Origin: Osmia lignaria lignaria
Lineage: Eukaryota; Arthropoda; Insecta; Hymenoptera; Megachilidae
DNA: 64,000 nt
Direction of reading: 5' to 3'
Assembly (NCBI RefSeq): GCF_051020975.1
Contig: NC_135037.1
Span: 8,742,001 to 8,806,000, forward strand
Numbering within the stretch: position 1 is the stretch's first letter; each line of letters opens with the position of its first letter. Shown here one piece after another: positions 13,201 through 26,820 of this stretch. The notes under the pieces are model-generated. The model made no database searches. It had not been told where the DNA came from and worked only from the letters and a program-made list of their open reading frames with translations. A program made the translations under genes and the position numbers.

Positions 13201-14537
13201 TCAGTTTCCTATTCGCGTGCATTGGACTCATATTTAAACCCGTTCAATTACTGACATAATGGAATGATTTTCGGTACAGTTATCTGTAATTAGTGATATC
13301 ACGAAGCAACATTAATTTCTACGGCCAGGTAATTCGATTTAGAATGCAGAATGTACGGTATGGAAGCAATTTAGTAGTTGCTTTTTGTAGCGGTGAAATT
13401 CTAATTTCAACGAAGAACAGTCGTTTCTCCGACTTGAATAAATGATACAATAAATTCATTCATTTACCTTCTTGTAATGTTCAGAAGCTCGGTATAATTA
13501 ATAGTTAATACTGTATTTATTAAACACGATGGTTTTTGTTTATTTATACGGTACGTTATCTATAGATAATAAGTGTCTCCAGATTAATATCGTAGCAATA
13601 AAATTTGGCGAGGTGTAAAAGTGCAACAGATTTGTCGTATGGCTGCAATGCACGTCCAGGTCAATGTACTTTGCGGCCCACCATTGGCGAATAGCGAGAC
13701 TGTGCTCGATAAGCGTGAAGCTCGCAAAAGAAGCACGCAAGATCGTACGAGTTTCTGTTTAAAGATCCTCTAAATGATCATTATTTTGAAAATTTTTGAT
13801 CCGACTATAAATAGCTTTCAGCGATTCAATTACAAAGTTACAAAAGAAAGGAACGAGCGACCTTTGTCGAATCAAGCATCAAGAACGTTTCACAATACTC
13901 GTTTAATGTTAATCAAGCTTGGAATAAGTGAAATTTCTTTGCAGAAAAAAGGAAGAGTTCGTTGAATGAAGTGTTCTCTGCGACATACAGAAAGGAAAAA
14001 GTGATTCGTTAACTAGTATTAATGCATTTCTTAATTACTGGGAGAAACTGGCTGCTGACAAGTGTTTATGCTATTGTCAAAGCAGTATTGTTAAAGTACT
14101 AATTAATAATAGTAATTAATTCTTCGATATTGAGACATTCAGGATTTGGTCTGAAATTTATTTTACATTGAGTATTTGATATTCTGATAATTATATAATA
14201 ATTCAAAGGAAATTTTATATATAAATTGCAAAGAAAATAATGATTCTTTAATTATACAATAAATATATAAATATTAGGGAAGAAATGAAGGGTTAATTAA
14301 CGTATTTCTATCATTCTGTTTGTACTACCAAAATTTATCATCCAATTAAACGATCTGTGTAAATCTTTATTTAAGCTAATTGGATCGTTTAAGCCTTCAT
14401 TTGAGAGTTAAATTATCCAATCTGGTAAAAAGAAACGACGAAATATGATACTGTCCTTAATTAACCCTTTCGTTACAGCGATTTCTGTTTTCGTACATTT
14501 ATACCTACATTAAATTGTTTAATTTGAATAGCATTAG
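10251..14537. other. Non-coding, probable intron, with simple repeats
   Basis: No supported exon. Included are a GC-richer stretch at about 10310-10630, an imperfect (TTTAGA)n at about 11198-11222, and an ATT/TAA-rich run at about 11260-11320. Open frames of 60-108 codons here show no recognisable protein family. Confidence 0.5.
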
Positions 14538-14829
14538 TGTACACTCGCAGTCAAATCAGGCTTTACTAAGAAAAATGGCGATATAGGAAAATAAAATTTC
14601 TCAAAATTCTAATTTTGACAATATTAATATTAAAAGTGATTTAGAAACAAAATAATATAATTTTCAATTATCAGTTATTACAAAATTTGGTGTTACAAAA
14701 TCAGTTATTACAAATTTATAAAATTTAAATATAAATCCTTCGTTGCATCCTCATTTTCCCTGGGGACGCCTACGGAGAGGGGAAGCCTATGGGGAAGGAT
14801 AGAAAGCATAATTTGATCGTGAGTGTACA
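14538..14829 (+). mobile_element. Copy 3 of the TGTAC-ended MITE family
   Basis: This 292-bp copy has intact ends. The left end is TGTACACTCGCAGTCAAATC and the right end in reverse complement is TGTACACTCACGATCAAATT, the clearest terminal inverted repeats in the family. The AT-rich arm is shared with the other copies. The GC core is shortened (TTTTCCCTGGGGACGCC) and lacks the GTGGTGGGGG block. Confidence 0.75.
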
Positions 14830-17403
14830 ATGCTTCTTTGAGAATTTAAAATTCCTTGACCTAAGGTTCATGGAAATACCCTAATAAAATTTACCGATTT
14901 GTATATTTAATTTTCTCATGTTTACTGTACAAGCGCACGCGATTACATCCATCAAAGAGGCTACAATTTTCCCTGATTTATTCCTCTCTTTCAATTTTTC
15001 ATTGGACTCGTTTCTCACGAACGAAACAGAGAAACGATTTGTTGTCACGGCATTTCGAATAGAGCATCGTGGAACAGAAGACCTACGGTTGAACTGTGAT
15101 TGAACGCCGAATAAAAATGGGTCGACGTCGATGACTAGGAAGATGGTACGAGCTGACACCATGTCGCGAATGTCGTCTTCCTGATATTTATTAAATTACA
15201 GAAATCCATGTGTAACTGTATTTTTTGTTTTTTCATCGTCATTCGAAACGCTTTCTGTTTCATGTTTTCTCAGCGGGACAGAGAGTTTCGAGTCATTTTG
15301 TAAGGAGCCTGTTAATGGAACGAGGTAAAAGTAAAAGTGACAAGAAAAATGCTTACAACCTGGTGATCAGGTGTTTCGGTGGTGTTAAAGTGTTTTTATA
15401 AAGGCTTTTAAGGTGAGAAAGAAGTGCTATGAACGAGTTATTAATGAGAGGGGTAATTGATAATTGAACTTTCAACTTTCAAGTTGTATGATGTAGTATA
15501 GGAAAATGAATTAGCCTCGGATAAGAAACTACTAGAACAGCAATAATTTAAATTTTATTTTAAATATATTTTTATTTTCTGAGTTTTCTCGTATTCTTGT
15601 GGATATTATTTAATATTAATTGCTTATCGAAGTAATTGTGGAAACATTATTCATGAATTTTGTTTTTCAGTAGATTTATAGCTTAAATTAAAATTTTAAT
15701 AAAAATTATTTTCACCAATATCAATAAGAACATTATTCAGGAAAATACTTTCTCCAGTATAAATTGCATATTATTTATTATCTATGGTAATAAATTAATA
15801 TAAAACGTGCTTAAATGCTAAGAGCAATACCTTAAGATCCATTATCAGTTTAAAGTCGGTAGATTACTGTCGTATGTAAATGAAGACTTAACTTATTGAT
15901 TAACAACGAATCAATTTGCATGTGTAATATGAGCTTTACATCCATGCCTACCTCATAGAATTGACAGTAACTTAATTAACTAGACCTGTTTTTAGTAATC
16001 TAAACTGACAGCATGATATGCAAATTTTTGAATGAAAATTCTAGAGTTTGGTAAAAATTTAATTTAATTTAACAAAATTTTATTTGATATTTGATATTTA
16101 CTATAAAATTTAACAAAAATTTGATGCTATTTAAAAAAATTACGCTTGACAATAAAGATGTTAAAATTTTACAGTAAAATTTTAAAGTATAATTTACTGT
16201 GGTGTAAATATAAGAGATTCGCGTGAAGTAATTGTACAAATGTCATTAACAATTTTCATTTACCTAACACCTATTGTCGCAATGGTCATGCTATAAATGT
16301 TTAACCAATACCATATCCTTTGTTTCAATATTGGCCTACATTGCTTTCACTTTTTACGTATCCTTACTTTCTCATGGTCACGCTGCGAGGATTATCCAAG
16401 TTCCATTGAAACCGCGTCTGAATAGTTTGCGAAAGAATTAGAAAATCGCGATATAAGCGCGGCTCGTGTTAATTATGTAAAAGCATGCAAACGGATGAAA
16501 CTACGCATGTACTTACGTATGTATGTTTCATACGAACATACCATTTGATTTTAAATTATATATAAAATGAAATTTCAAGAAATCTTTTTTTGCTTTAAAA
16601 TAATTAGAATTAGACGTTGATTAGTTCACTTATAGCTCTGTATTAGAAAATTATGATTTGTTGCTAGTGCTTTAAAAATTAATTATAAATTCTACAGAGA
16701 TCTGTTGATTTATTTTTTAATATCGCATTAAAGATTTTTTAAATATTTTAATTGTAATTACTATATAGAAAATTCAATATTTCATATACATTATTAAAAA
16801 TTTGTGTTACATTGATGCAATTTATGCGAATCTTAGGATATTTAGTTTCTCTACTGAGAAAAGTTCCTTATTAAAATTTTTGCAATCATTTACAGATATA
16901 AAGATAATAAGAATGACGGCATCAAATTCTTGGGATTTTTCTTATTGTTTCTTACCTCTTACCTTTTGGAAGACAATGAGTATTCTATCATCGCTTAAAT
17001 ATGTTAAAAGCTAATTTCATACACGTTTAACGAATACAGCTGATTCTTTATAATTGACTTAATACGATAACTACTTGATTATTGCTGTTATTTTCGTTTC
17101 ATCGAAATAGTACTTATCTTTGAAGGTGTTCAATCGTACTATAGTAATTTCGTATGCAAATTCTTCTCGAGAAAGCTGAAAATACTGAATATTGGTGAAA
17201 TTTCCGTAACTAGTTAGTATTATGGTGTTTCATGGCCGACTTTTCTTCAAACACTTTATTATTTCTTTCCTCGTTTGGTACATCCTCTTTTTATCGTAAT
17301 TTTGCACATGCAATAGCTAGTAATATATACCTATTACATTTATAAAAGGTTTTAAATTAAACAACTAATTCTCATTGTTTTGTTTTCGAGTTCCTGGATT
17401 AAG
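14830..17403. other. Non-coding, probable intron
   Basis: AT-rich sequence. No exon, RNA gene or repeat is recognised beyond scattered low complexity. Confidence 0.5.
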
Positions 17404-17612
17404 CCTTTTTAGGCTTAGGTTCTTGGGTTCTTAGAATCTTAGGTTCTTTTTAGGGTTTTCTTAGATTCCTTTTAGGCTCTTCTTAGGTTCTCTTTAGGCT
17501 TTTCCTAGGGTCTCCTTAGGTTCCCTTTAGTTTATTCTTAGGCTCTCCTTAGATTCTTGCAGAGTTTTGCCTAAGTTTTCCCAAGATTTTTCCAGAACTT
17601 TCCCAAGATTTA
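17404..17612 (+). repeat. 11-bp minisatellite with embedded TTAGG
   Basis: About 16 to 19 degenerate head-to-tail units of 11 bp follow the pattern CTTAGGTTCTT. A visible 22-bp higher-order alternation has units beginning CTT followed by units beginning TTT. The array decays into CCAAGATTTTT-like units at its 3' end. TTAGG is the common insect telomere repeat, but here it recurs every 11 bp and not every 5 bp, so this is an interstitial minisatellite and not a telomere. Confidence 0.85.
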
Positions 17613-20070
17613 AAGCAGATTCTTGTTTTACGTTTTCCCTTAACCGAGAGAATCCTCCCCGACTACACAAAATGCCCACAAATAGAAAAAAAAAATGATT
17701 TTCGAATTGAACATAATAATTTAATATTTTAAACGATATAGCAATTTATTAAAGAATCAAGCTTTTAACATCAAATTCATACCTGTCGTAAACGTATCAG
17801 TACGATGTTTATTTAACCATTACAGTTGTTTTCAATGAACCACTTTGCGTACAATATAGGAGAATGATTCATGTTAATTTGCTAAGTAATTTCACTTTTC
17901 TTGATTTCTAAAAATAAAACGACCTCGCTTTCGTTGCTAGTCTATCCGGGCGAGTGGAACTGTTGTTTGAACTGGTGTAATTTCTGTCAAGTCAGGGATA
18001 TGCTATTCGAAATATCACCCACTTGATTCTTGCTGAAATTGGCCATCCGGAATACGATTACTTTGAAACTGAGACATTGTAAACGATGCGTAGGCTCGAC
18101 GTAGGATTTTACTTTCCCCAGTGACACAATAAAATTGGAAGTGCTTGAACGCGTTTGATTACGACGAGGAGAAACATGATAATCAGGAGGAGTTTGTTCA
18201 GTTAACTATCCTTTTCAGTTTCTTAGTTTCGTTAGAAACATTTGAAATAAGATTATGTATATATTTAATATTTTTTTAGACACTTATAATAATTTGAGAA
18301 AGAGAAATTAATTGGTATTCAATTGGCAACAAATACAAAAACACTTTTTGCAAAATTATTCCAAAAAATAATAAATATATTAATTTTTCATTTAATATAA
18401 TTATATATATGGTAAATATTGAGATACAGATATTAACGTGATCCCTTGAACCTGAATTTTTCGGTAATTTCAATGCTCATTATCTCCAAATTATTCATGC
18501 ATTTTTGATTGCATTCATTTCTGGATACATACGACTGATATGATTCATTAAAAGCTCGTTAAAACTCGACTGGCGTTCGTATTCAGAAGAAAATTAGCAA
18601 ATAATACGCAGCTTCAATGGACGACCGGTGGAACATAAATTAGTTAAATGCAAGGCAAACCCAGTTTAATTACAGATTAAGCGTTTCTGACCCACTAAAT
18701 ATATGTCGCTTAGGTGTGGCTTTACGCCCTTGTGACTGCGCCTAGAAACCTCGTGCTCCGCGATAATTAGAAGACACGAATTCATGTCAGACTTCCTTTT
18801 CTTTCGAACGAGCATGCGGGTTATCACAAATACAATTCAAATGGCGAAGATGCCTTTTGTCTAACGTTAGTAAGCACAGCAGATACCAAGTAATAGAGCT
18901 CGTTTTCATTTAATGATCCTTGACCGTGCAAATTATAATCAGGGTTAATTATGTACTTAAGACAAGGTATCAAATGAATTCGCGATTTCGTGTTGAAAAC
19001 AAGGCAAGAAACATCTGTACATTATGTAAACACGTTATTGTCGTACTAGGATGAATGACAAGCGGAAATGTACCTTCTCACGTGGCACGATCAAAACTCT
19101 GATTAATCCCCGTTAGCTCGTTCCTTCCGTGCGAAGGAATTTAATTTATCGATTAATCGGATGCCGTTCTGCTCCGAAAAGGAAGGAAACCATAGAACTA
19201 CCACGATAATTAGGTTTAATTGAACCACATGGTTTCTAAGAAATTCAACCACTGTTGCCTCTGGCCAGTCATAAAAAGAAGTTGTTCTTTTATATTCGTC
19301 TGCAGACAGTCTAGGCATTTTTCATTTGCTTCCTGATTAATTAGAAACGAGATGCATGTAACGGTTGGTGTAATTAACGTTACTCGACGGTAGGATATAC
19401 CTGCAGGGTGTTTTGCGCAAATGTTTATAACATTTATTCTATAGAGAAAAATGTAAATGAGGAGACGATGAGTGACTGTACGAAATAAAGTCATTTAAGG
19501 CGATTCAAAATTGCCCAACCGTATGGTAAGGTGATCGTTTGAGTAATTGTGAGGCTATCAATTCGTCGATCAACGTAATCCCTGTATCTAAAGCAATTAG
19601 AACGTTTTATAGGTTAGATGGAAGATAAAGTTTGTCAGACGGGTCCATAAAGTTTCAGTGACTACAGAAGGTATAAAATAACATCAAACCGGCTTGTGTA
19701 CACGTCCCGTGAGAATTGCTTTCCTTGCACGTGACATGAAAAAAGTACTCTTTTTATTTCATTAAATTTTATGTAAAAATGAATTAAAGATAAAGATCTA
19801 ATTATATTCTGAATAAACGTGACATTCGAAGCTTATTTTTACAAAGTAATTGTGTGTAGATCATCTTTCTATAAAGTAGTTTAATAAAATCTTGTATGGT
19901 ATCTCGAGGCAAAGTCTTTGGCAGCAAATAATTCTTTTAGCACAAAGTATTACGCGTGTCTAACATCATCGTTACATAATATAATTTTATGCAACGCCTT
20001 CGTTGTGTAATGCTGTTCTTTTGCATATGTGCATTACACCTGCATTCAAAGTGTTAAATCTGAAGTGGAC
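17613..20070. other. Non-coding, probable intron
   Basis: No exon is strongly supported. The one protein-like frame is on the minus strand at 19103-19318 and is listed separately. A GC-richer patch lies at about 18660-18860. Confidence 0.45.
19103..19318 (-). CDS. Candidate small open reading frame with one membrane segment (weak)
   Basis: An ATG-initiated 71-codon frame starts Met-Pro-Arg-Leu-Ser-Ala-Asp-Glu-Tyr. A hydrophilic, balanced N-terminus is followed by a hydrophobic run near residues 34-45 (LNLIIVVVLWF) and a basic C-terminal part. Composition is more protein-like than the surrounding AT-driven frames. No family is recognised, no promoter or splice context is evident, and it overlaps another open frame on the same strand, so chance is quite possible. 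Confidence 0.15.
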   Translation of the reverse strand: MPRLSADEYKRTTSFYDWPEATVVEFLRNHVVQLNLIIVVVLWFPSFSEQNGIRLIDKLNSFARKERANGD

Positions 20071-20100
20071 AAAAAAAAGAAAAAAAAAAAAAAAAAAAAA
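20071..20100. repeat. Poly(A) tract (30 bp, one G)
   Basis: A run of A interrupted once by G. It may be an old retroposon tail, but no target-site duplication or retroposed gene is visible upstream. Confidence 0.9.
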
Positions 20101-23100
20101 TTGGAATTAATCTGATGTAAGGGGGTTGTGAATCGGGTTCATGGTTGAGTAACGGGTCCATGGCCAGAACCAGGGACAGGATCAGAGACGAGATGACAGC
20201 TGGTCCTCGTATCGCCTTATATCGATGCAGCGATCGATAGATTCCATAACAGGACGCGGTCGAGAGTATTATGTAAACCCTCCGGGACCGGACAATCGGG
20301 TCACCGAATCAGCAAGATTCGAGTTTTGCCAGCAACCGTTCGTTATTGATTCTCATTTTTGGCAAGAATTTTCGTGACACTTTCATGGTTGATAAGTGAT
20401 ACAAGATTTTATATTTGAAGTATAGAAATGGTTCCAATTTTCTGAACTTAGAGTTCATTTAATATTAACGTACTTGGATATTTGAAAACATGAAAAATTT
20501 ATTTATTTTTCTACAGCTAGTACAATTAGCTCGTATTGAAATTAAAAGCTCTTGAATCTAAAGTGATATCGACCTAGAATTTCGAGAATTAAAACAAAGA
20601 GAAAGTGTTTATAAAACGTTTATTTCCGGTGCAAGGAAGGATTAATATTTATTGTAAAAGATAGGAATTATTTAACGTACAGTACACGTGTAGCACCGAA
20701 ATTGAAAGTTAGAGAAACAGTTCGATTGGTTTCGCTCTAGTTTCCAGGAGGCGTACTAAAATTTCATTCTTTCCGATCATTCCTTTTCTTGATCTCTGTG
20801 CTAAATCATTGAACCGTGTAAAAACATCGATGAATCGATAGAACAGAAAGTTATTTATAAAAGCAAATTGACATGATATTTATAATAATTATGTCTTTTC
20901 AAAAATTTTAAGATTTAAGATTATTATTTAAAATATTAAAATTATTTTATTTTATTTGCAATATTAATGCATTTTAATATCTACTTCTCAACGATTAGAA
21001 TCTCTTTTATAAAAGCAACTCACCAACTTTTAATAAATGAAACTGTAACTTCCAAAATACAAAGTACAAAATTGTAATGAAATATTATCACAGAATCGAC
21101 AGCAGCAAATGAATAGTATTGTTTCTTTGCATTTGAAATGATACAGGAAAATCGAATTGAACCTGGATAGAGTAGAAAGTCCTACAAGAGAATCAATTGG
21201 TTATTGCTCACTGACGTATGGAATTTACGACGTGCATAGAAAGTATACTCTGCATAGTAAATACGAGACTTCGGTTTAATCAACTCTTTGATTTTGCATA
21301 TTGATAGGGCAAATTGAAATCGATTATTGATTGTCGCTAGAAGTAACTCTATATCGACCATCCTTTCCTTTTCCCATGTGGAAAGTTGCAAAATAAATTT
21401 CTCTTATAGGCTTTTCAAATTCCTTTAATTGAGTTTAATTCCTTTAATTCCTTTAATTATAGTTCATATAAAATTAAATTCATTTTTCCTATCTTTTTTC
21501 TTCAAATATCGTCTAGTATAGAAATCATTAGAATCATCTTAAAAACGATTTTACTAGTCACGTAGAAGTGAATTGGAACTTTCTCAATTCTCGTCACTTC
21601 GAAGTAATCATTTTGTAATCAGTTTTCTCCACATTTCCGTTCAGTCAGGAACTCATCGTCAACCACTTTCAATTTTTTCACGGTGCTTCTATTAAAAAAT
21701 AAACATATTTCCTTGTCGATCATTGGATTCAAGCTACTGAAAATCAGTGTATGTTCTATTTTTAGAATTGTATCATGGGTTATCTTTATTTTTTTAAATA
21801 TTTCATATCGCACCCTTCTATAATCCTACAATTTTTCCAGAAAATTAAAAATATCATAAAAGAATGATAATATAGAAAATGAAACATCAGAATCTTGAGG
21901 TCTTCAAGGTGTCGCAACCACCTGAAACTATTCTGTTTATGTCATAAATAAAATCGGTTAAGAAACCCACAGATGAAATTCTCAAATTTTCCTGTTTATC
22001 AGTTGCTTTCGATGAAGCGCCTCGCGAAGTCGAATGGTGCGGGTCAAGGTCTGCCCGTTTCAGGATCATCGTCCTCCTCCAGCAGGAACATTCCATTGAA
22101 TGTCGAAGGTCAAGAGCTGCGAGGCGAAATAACTTAATGGACGGTATTTGTCTCGATCTGCTTGAGCTTATTATTCCGACGTCGGTGTGTAATTGGAAAA
22201 CAGAGAATCGCCAGGTATCGACACGAACTGTGTCCACTTTACGCAACGTAGGTGTGATTAATGTGACGATTTAATTAAACGCCGACGGCGATGACCGTTT
22301 CCTCGGTAGGAAGAACCTTTCTGCTTGAAGGAAAGTGGTCGAATTGACTAGAACAGGGTGATCCTTTGGAACAGATTAATACATTGGTGACATGTAAATT
22401 TAACTCTTGTAGGTTCATTTTAAAAATAAAAAAGATTGTAAGTTTAATTCAGGATCACTATCCCTAAGTCATGACATCTTGGGACTAAAATAGAATGCTT
22501 TAAAATAAATCTGGATTAAATTGCAAATTTAGTTATTTATATCAATTATCACGTTATTCATAAATTAGTATTTATTCATAATAATGATTGCAACTTCACT
22601 ATTAGAATATGCCAAAATTATTTAGAACAGTTTGGAATGGAGAGCTAAAATTAATAAACCTATTTAGAAATTTTGGGTTAAACTTTTAAAATGGAATTCC
22701 TGATAATTATATAAATAATTCTTTCTTTATCTAATTAATAGCTTTTTCTTTTCTCAATAAGTATGACAAAATATCTTTAAAATTTCAAATGAATCCACTA
22801 TATAGTTTCTGATAAAAAAAATTCGATGGAGGTTTCACCCTCAAATACACTTAATTGTAATATAAACGTTCTAAGGGTTAAATTAAAAGATTTCGTGCGA
22901 CAGAAATGAAATAACTAAAAATCATGGCCTATGATTGTTGAACATTGGTATTCTGCTTAATTATATCTGTTTATTCCATAAAATCGAAGGATGTTCTGAG
23001 AAAAGAAACAGAATACCGAAGCCGTCGACGAAAATGGTAAAAAATAGCAGTTCCATATTTGGTGCATTGTGTTGTGTAAGCCAGCTATGTATTTTATGGT

Positions 23101-23501
23101 TCTGCGATTACCTCGTAACAAGTTCATCAAGGTGATCCTTACGTGAACTTTAACATGGCCTTTCTTTTGCTTTACCATGCTGGCGCCCACATATTGTTAA
23201 CTCTAGATGGTCTGGCTGATAATTTCCTCAAACAGCCATGAACTTGAAAGTGGTACGTGTACACTTGGGCGTAAGATCATTCCCGCGCGAGCATTCGAAC
23301 ATTATTCATTGAATGATTTTATTCCCGGAGGGAATAGAAATTAATTTCTGACTTTGTCAGAATGCTATTCACTAATAATGATTATGTAACAATCATTGCT
23401 TTCAACGAAGAATAATGTGAAAAATTTTATTTTCTTCTTTTATTTTATCTTTTAATTGCATTTCCTCATTTAATCTAACAATTTTCCTTCTCTATTTTCA
23501 G
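20101..23501. other. Non-coding, probable intron
   Basis: A GC-richer patch at about 20120-20350 follows the poly(A) tract. An imperfect tandem of TTCCTTTAA lies at about 21419-21465. A further GC-richer patch lies at about 22010-22330. No exon is supported. Confidence 0.45.
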
Positions 23502-23563
23502 GTAAGTTGGAACCGGCAGAATATATGAAATTTCCATGGACCCAAGTGAAAAGCTATTCTTCA
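23502..23563 (+). CDS. Candidate short coding exon upstream of the coiled-coil gene
   Basis: The acceptor is textbook: a CTAAC branch-like motif about 26 bp upstream, a pyrimidine tract and TTTTCAG ending at 23501. Starting with two bases of a split codon, the frame is open and protein-like, reading KLEPAEYMKFPWTQVKSYSS. It ends at a donor (TCA|GTAGGT) in phase 0. The next known exon at 34909 starts in phase 0, so the two can join without a frameshift. An alternative donor lies four bases further (GTATAA) but would break that phase. I do not recognise the peptide. Membership of the downstream gene is inference; it could be an exon of an unseen overlapping gene. Confidence 0.4.
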
Positions 23564-26500
23564 GTAGGTATAAAATAAAATATCTAAATTACAAATTTTA
23601 TTACACTGTTTAGAAAATATAAATATCACAACCTTTTTGCCTGCATATTATGTATAGAGTGTCTAAACAATTTAAATTTTACAAATATTGAAAATAATTT
23701 TATTCCAAGAGCCTCAGATAGATGCAACAAAGCAACAAGTATTCGGTGCACTTTCAACAACCATCGGTAGATACTGTAGTGATCGGTATAAAACGAAAAC
23801 AATGACAAAAGTCTCGTACGATTCGCCGTAAACGCTTGTCCATAAATGTCCTTTTTCTTGGGCGGTATTGTAATGCCCGGCCGTAAAGGGTCAGGAAACG
23901 GCTACCGTTCGACTCGAAAGGGAACTCGCCCGAACGAAACGAGCCAGGACGGCTACACATTCATAGGGACGTAAACCTTGATGCATTAAGCAGTGTCCTT
24001 GAGACGGGAGAGGCCACCTCTTCTGCAACTCGGGAACATTCTCTGGGTGCAAATCAGTGTTTGGTATCATTTTAAGTAGAGCTAAGTTTATCAGAACATC
24101 TTGAGAAACAGGACGATTCCAATAATATAATTGAATGGTTCTAATAACAGGAACTTGGAATCTCTGTTTGTTATTAAATATTTATTAGTTTTGATAATAG
24201 GAGCTGATTTGTTGGTGTTAGAATCTAATGATAATTTTGAGAAGAAAAGAAATTAGAATGCAAAGAAAATAAAAAATTTAGACAGGTAATTGTGGAATAA
24301 TGCAAATATTGTTCGAGGTCATTTCACAAACAATTATTTTAATTTAAATCGACGATAGCAAATATTTTTAAAACAAAGTTTAACAAAACTAATTTATACA
24401 CACGCAGACAAATTAGCTACCTTAAACTATCTTAAATTTTCCTCTGAGATCCAAGATAAAATGACTACACAATTTTCAACAAATAACCAGACAAACATTA
24501 CTCTATTCCCATTACTTTTACACCGGAAATGACTTAGCCTGAAAATATATTACAGATTTATCACGCCGCACGACACGCGAGTTCTTGTGAAATTACATTC
24601 AAACCATTGAATAACACAAGTACAGAGAGTCGAATTAAACGGAGAGCTGTTGCAACGCGTGGAGGCGGACAGGATCCTCTTCCCTTTTCTTTTTCCCCTC
24701 TTTAGCCTATACGGGAAATGGGCACAAAGGATCTCGTAGAAAAGGCGTTGGAACAAGCGCGTAGGCACCGGGCTCCGCTCCTTATACGAGTGACACAAGC
24801 TCGTGCCGGCTCGAGGCATTATTATGCGGATGATTACCGTGCTTCGAGGCTAAGGGAGAATCACCTCGACTGGTCCGCACTCTTATTTCCTGGGGTGAAA
24901 AGAAAAGTCACGTGATAAGCATCGGCACTTTCTGAGTCACACCACGTGATCCAAGTATCCTATGGCTTTTCCTTTTCTCTTTGCGTTTACCTCGTTGAAT
25001 GTCTTCTTAAACGCTCCGTTTGTCCTTCGCACAACGGAAGTCCATTTCCAGCCGGAAAGAATCTAAGATCCTTGATAAAAAAAAGAAGTTTCTTTTAATG
25101 GAACAATTTTTCCTCTCAAATCAATCGGTAAAAGAATTACAGCCTCTAGAAATCTCTCGATTCCTTATTATTTCATTAAAATCTCCGACAGCAGTCCTAA
25201 AATGGCGACGGCTCGTTAGTATTCCCGTGGAGTGCACGTGCTGAAAATAAGTTGTCCTTAAGTGGAACAATAGATTCCTGGCACTTGAGGCTGCCGATAG
25301 AACAAATCGCCGCTGTTGGAAATGGTAATGGTAAAGTTTTATCCAAAGATCGTCTGCGTGGTCCACGAGTTGCTCGTAAATTTTCCTCGGTGAATCGATC
25401 GGACATCTCGATCAGGTATGGCCTTCGTTGCCGCGTGATTCGTTGCTGAGAGGTCACATTGTTCCTTTAAAGTGTTCGCCACGTTGTGACCCGACCTCGC
25501 ATAAGGATTCGTTCCTGGTCCCCTGTCCCAGGGCACCGCTCTAATGAGAGTCGTTTAAGGAGCGCCGTCCGAGCCGGACAATGGCGAATACGTGTGGGTG
25601 AATTTTATTGAAAAACACGGATACCCAAGGTGTCGAGAGGAATGGATCCGTTGGTGAAAAAAGTTTCTTCAATCGTCGATGTTCACTCGAGATAGTCCTC
25701 TTAGGGCAACGAAGAAAGCGGATGTTCGAATCCATTTTCAAAGGGTTACTTATCAATGGGGTATCTTTGATATTAAAGGCAAGATCAGTGATTTTAAACG
25801 GTGTAAAATGGTGGGTATTATTACTGAAGTAAAATAAATTGATTTATTTATATTAGGAGATTTGGGTCAATAAGGAAATTAATAATTGATAATATTTCAT
25901 TTTCGTATAGAAAAATAATTTTAATCTCTATTGTTATGCTCAGGCAGTTACATTTTTTATATTTATTAGTTTACTATTTTTTTAATTTATTTGCTAATAT
26001 ATTACATAGATAATATGTAGCTACGTGGATGTACTTTCATACAAAGGAATTTGCGAAAGCGTACCTAATAATACAACATGAATAATAGACCTGTTTTGTG
26101 TGTCTTGTCTAAAGTATATTTTGTACCGTGAAAGCTGTATGATTCTTTCCGTATTTGCATGCATTCACGAGTACAGGAAACGACGGTTTTGCGCAAAACA
26201 GATTTCAGCAACTTTGCTTATTACATTTCTCATCACACAACAGTCCACTTCCTCCTGCAATTTATCGCATTCCACGTTTATCTATTTTTCTGTTCCCTCG
26301 TATTCAATCGTTGTATAGTTACATAAAAATTGCTATCAATTTTTTACCTTACAGGTAATTACCTTTAACGATCAAATAATAGTTATATAATCAGTGAATT
26401 AAAATATACAATTTTGAATTGTTTATGATTATAAATAGATTTTTGAAGCACGTTTTATATTTTGATTATTCTGTTCCCTGTGGAACTATTTTATTCGATC

Positions 26501-26820
26501 AGAAATAATTAAAAAAAGGATGCATTATTTGATGCATAGTTTCAAGTTGACAATTGAAATAGAGACGTCGGGATTATTAGCAACTTTAATAACAGCAAAG
26601 GAAACGACACCGTCTGTCGAGCCTAGGATGAATCATAGCTGTCGGGCAAAGGTGGGATCCGCTTCCTCAACTGGGACGTATTAAGGTCTCTTCATAGTTG
26701 CAAACATTGAAAGTATCCCAGATTAATGCATTATTTATGGAAACTTTCATATTTAATTCTACAGAGCATACATTAGATTTGAGAGGCTAGTGCTATTACA
26801 TTTTATGTTGTAAAATACAC
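23564..26820. other. Non-coding; GC-richer island at about 24.6-25.7 kb
   Basis: The island at about 24550-25700 is markedly richer in CpG than its flanks and carries many overlapping open frames on both strands, none with recognisable domains. It may hold regulatory elements or an unrecognised exon. The rest is AT-rich intron-like DNA. Confidence 0.4.

Noticed and set aside
17404..17612. Telomere or subtelomere signal because of repeated TTAGG
   Set aside because: The repeat period is 11 bp, not 5 bp, units are degenerate, and the surroundings are ordinary intronic DNA.
20071..20100. Poly(A) run as the tail of a processed retrogene
   Set aside because: No coding or target-site duplication signature is visible next to it.
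24550..25756. Cluster of overlapping frames on both strands as a gene
   Set aside because: No domain and no consistent splice chain could be found; the frames follow local GC richness.
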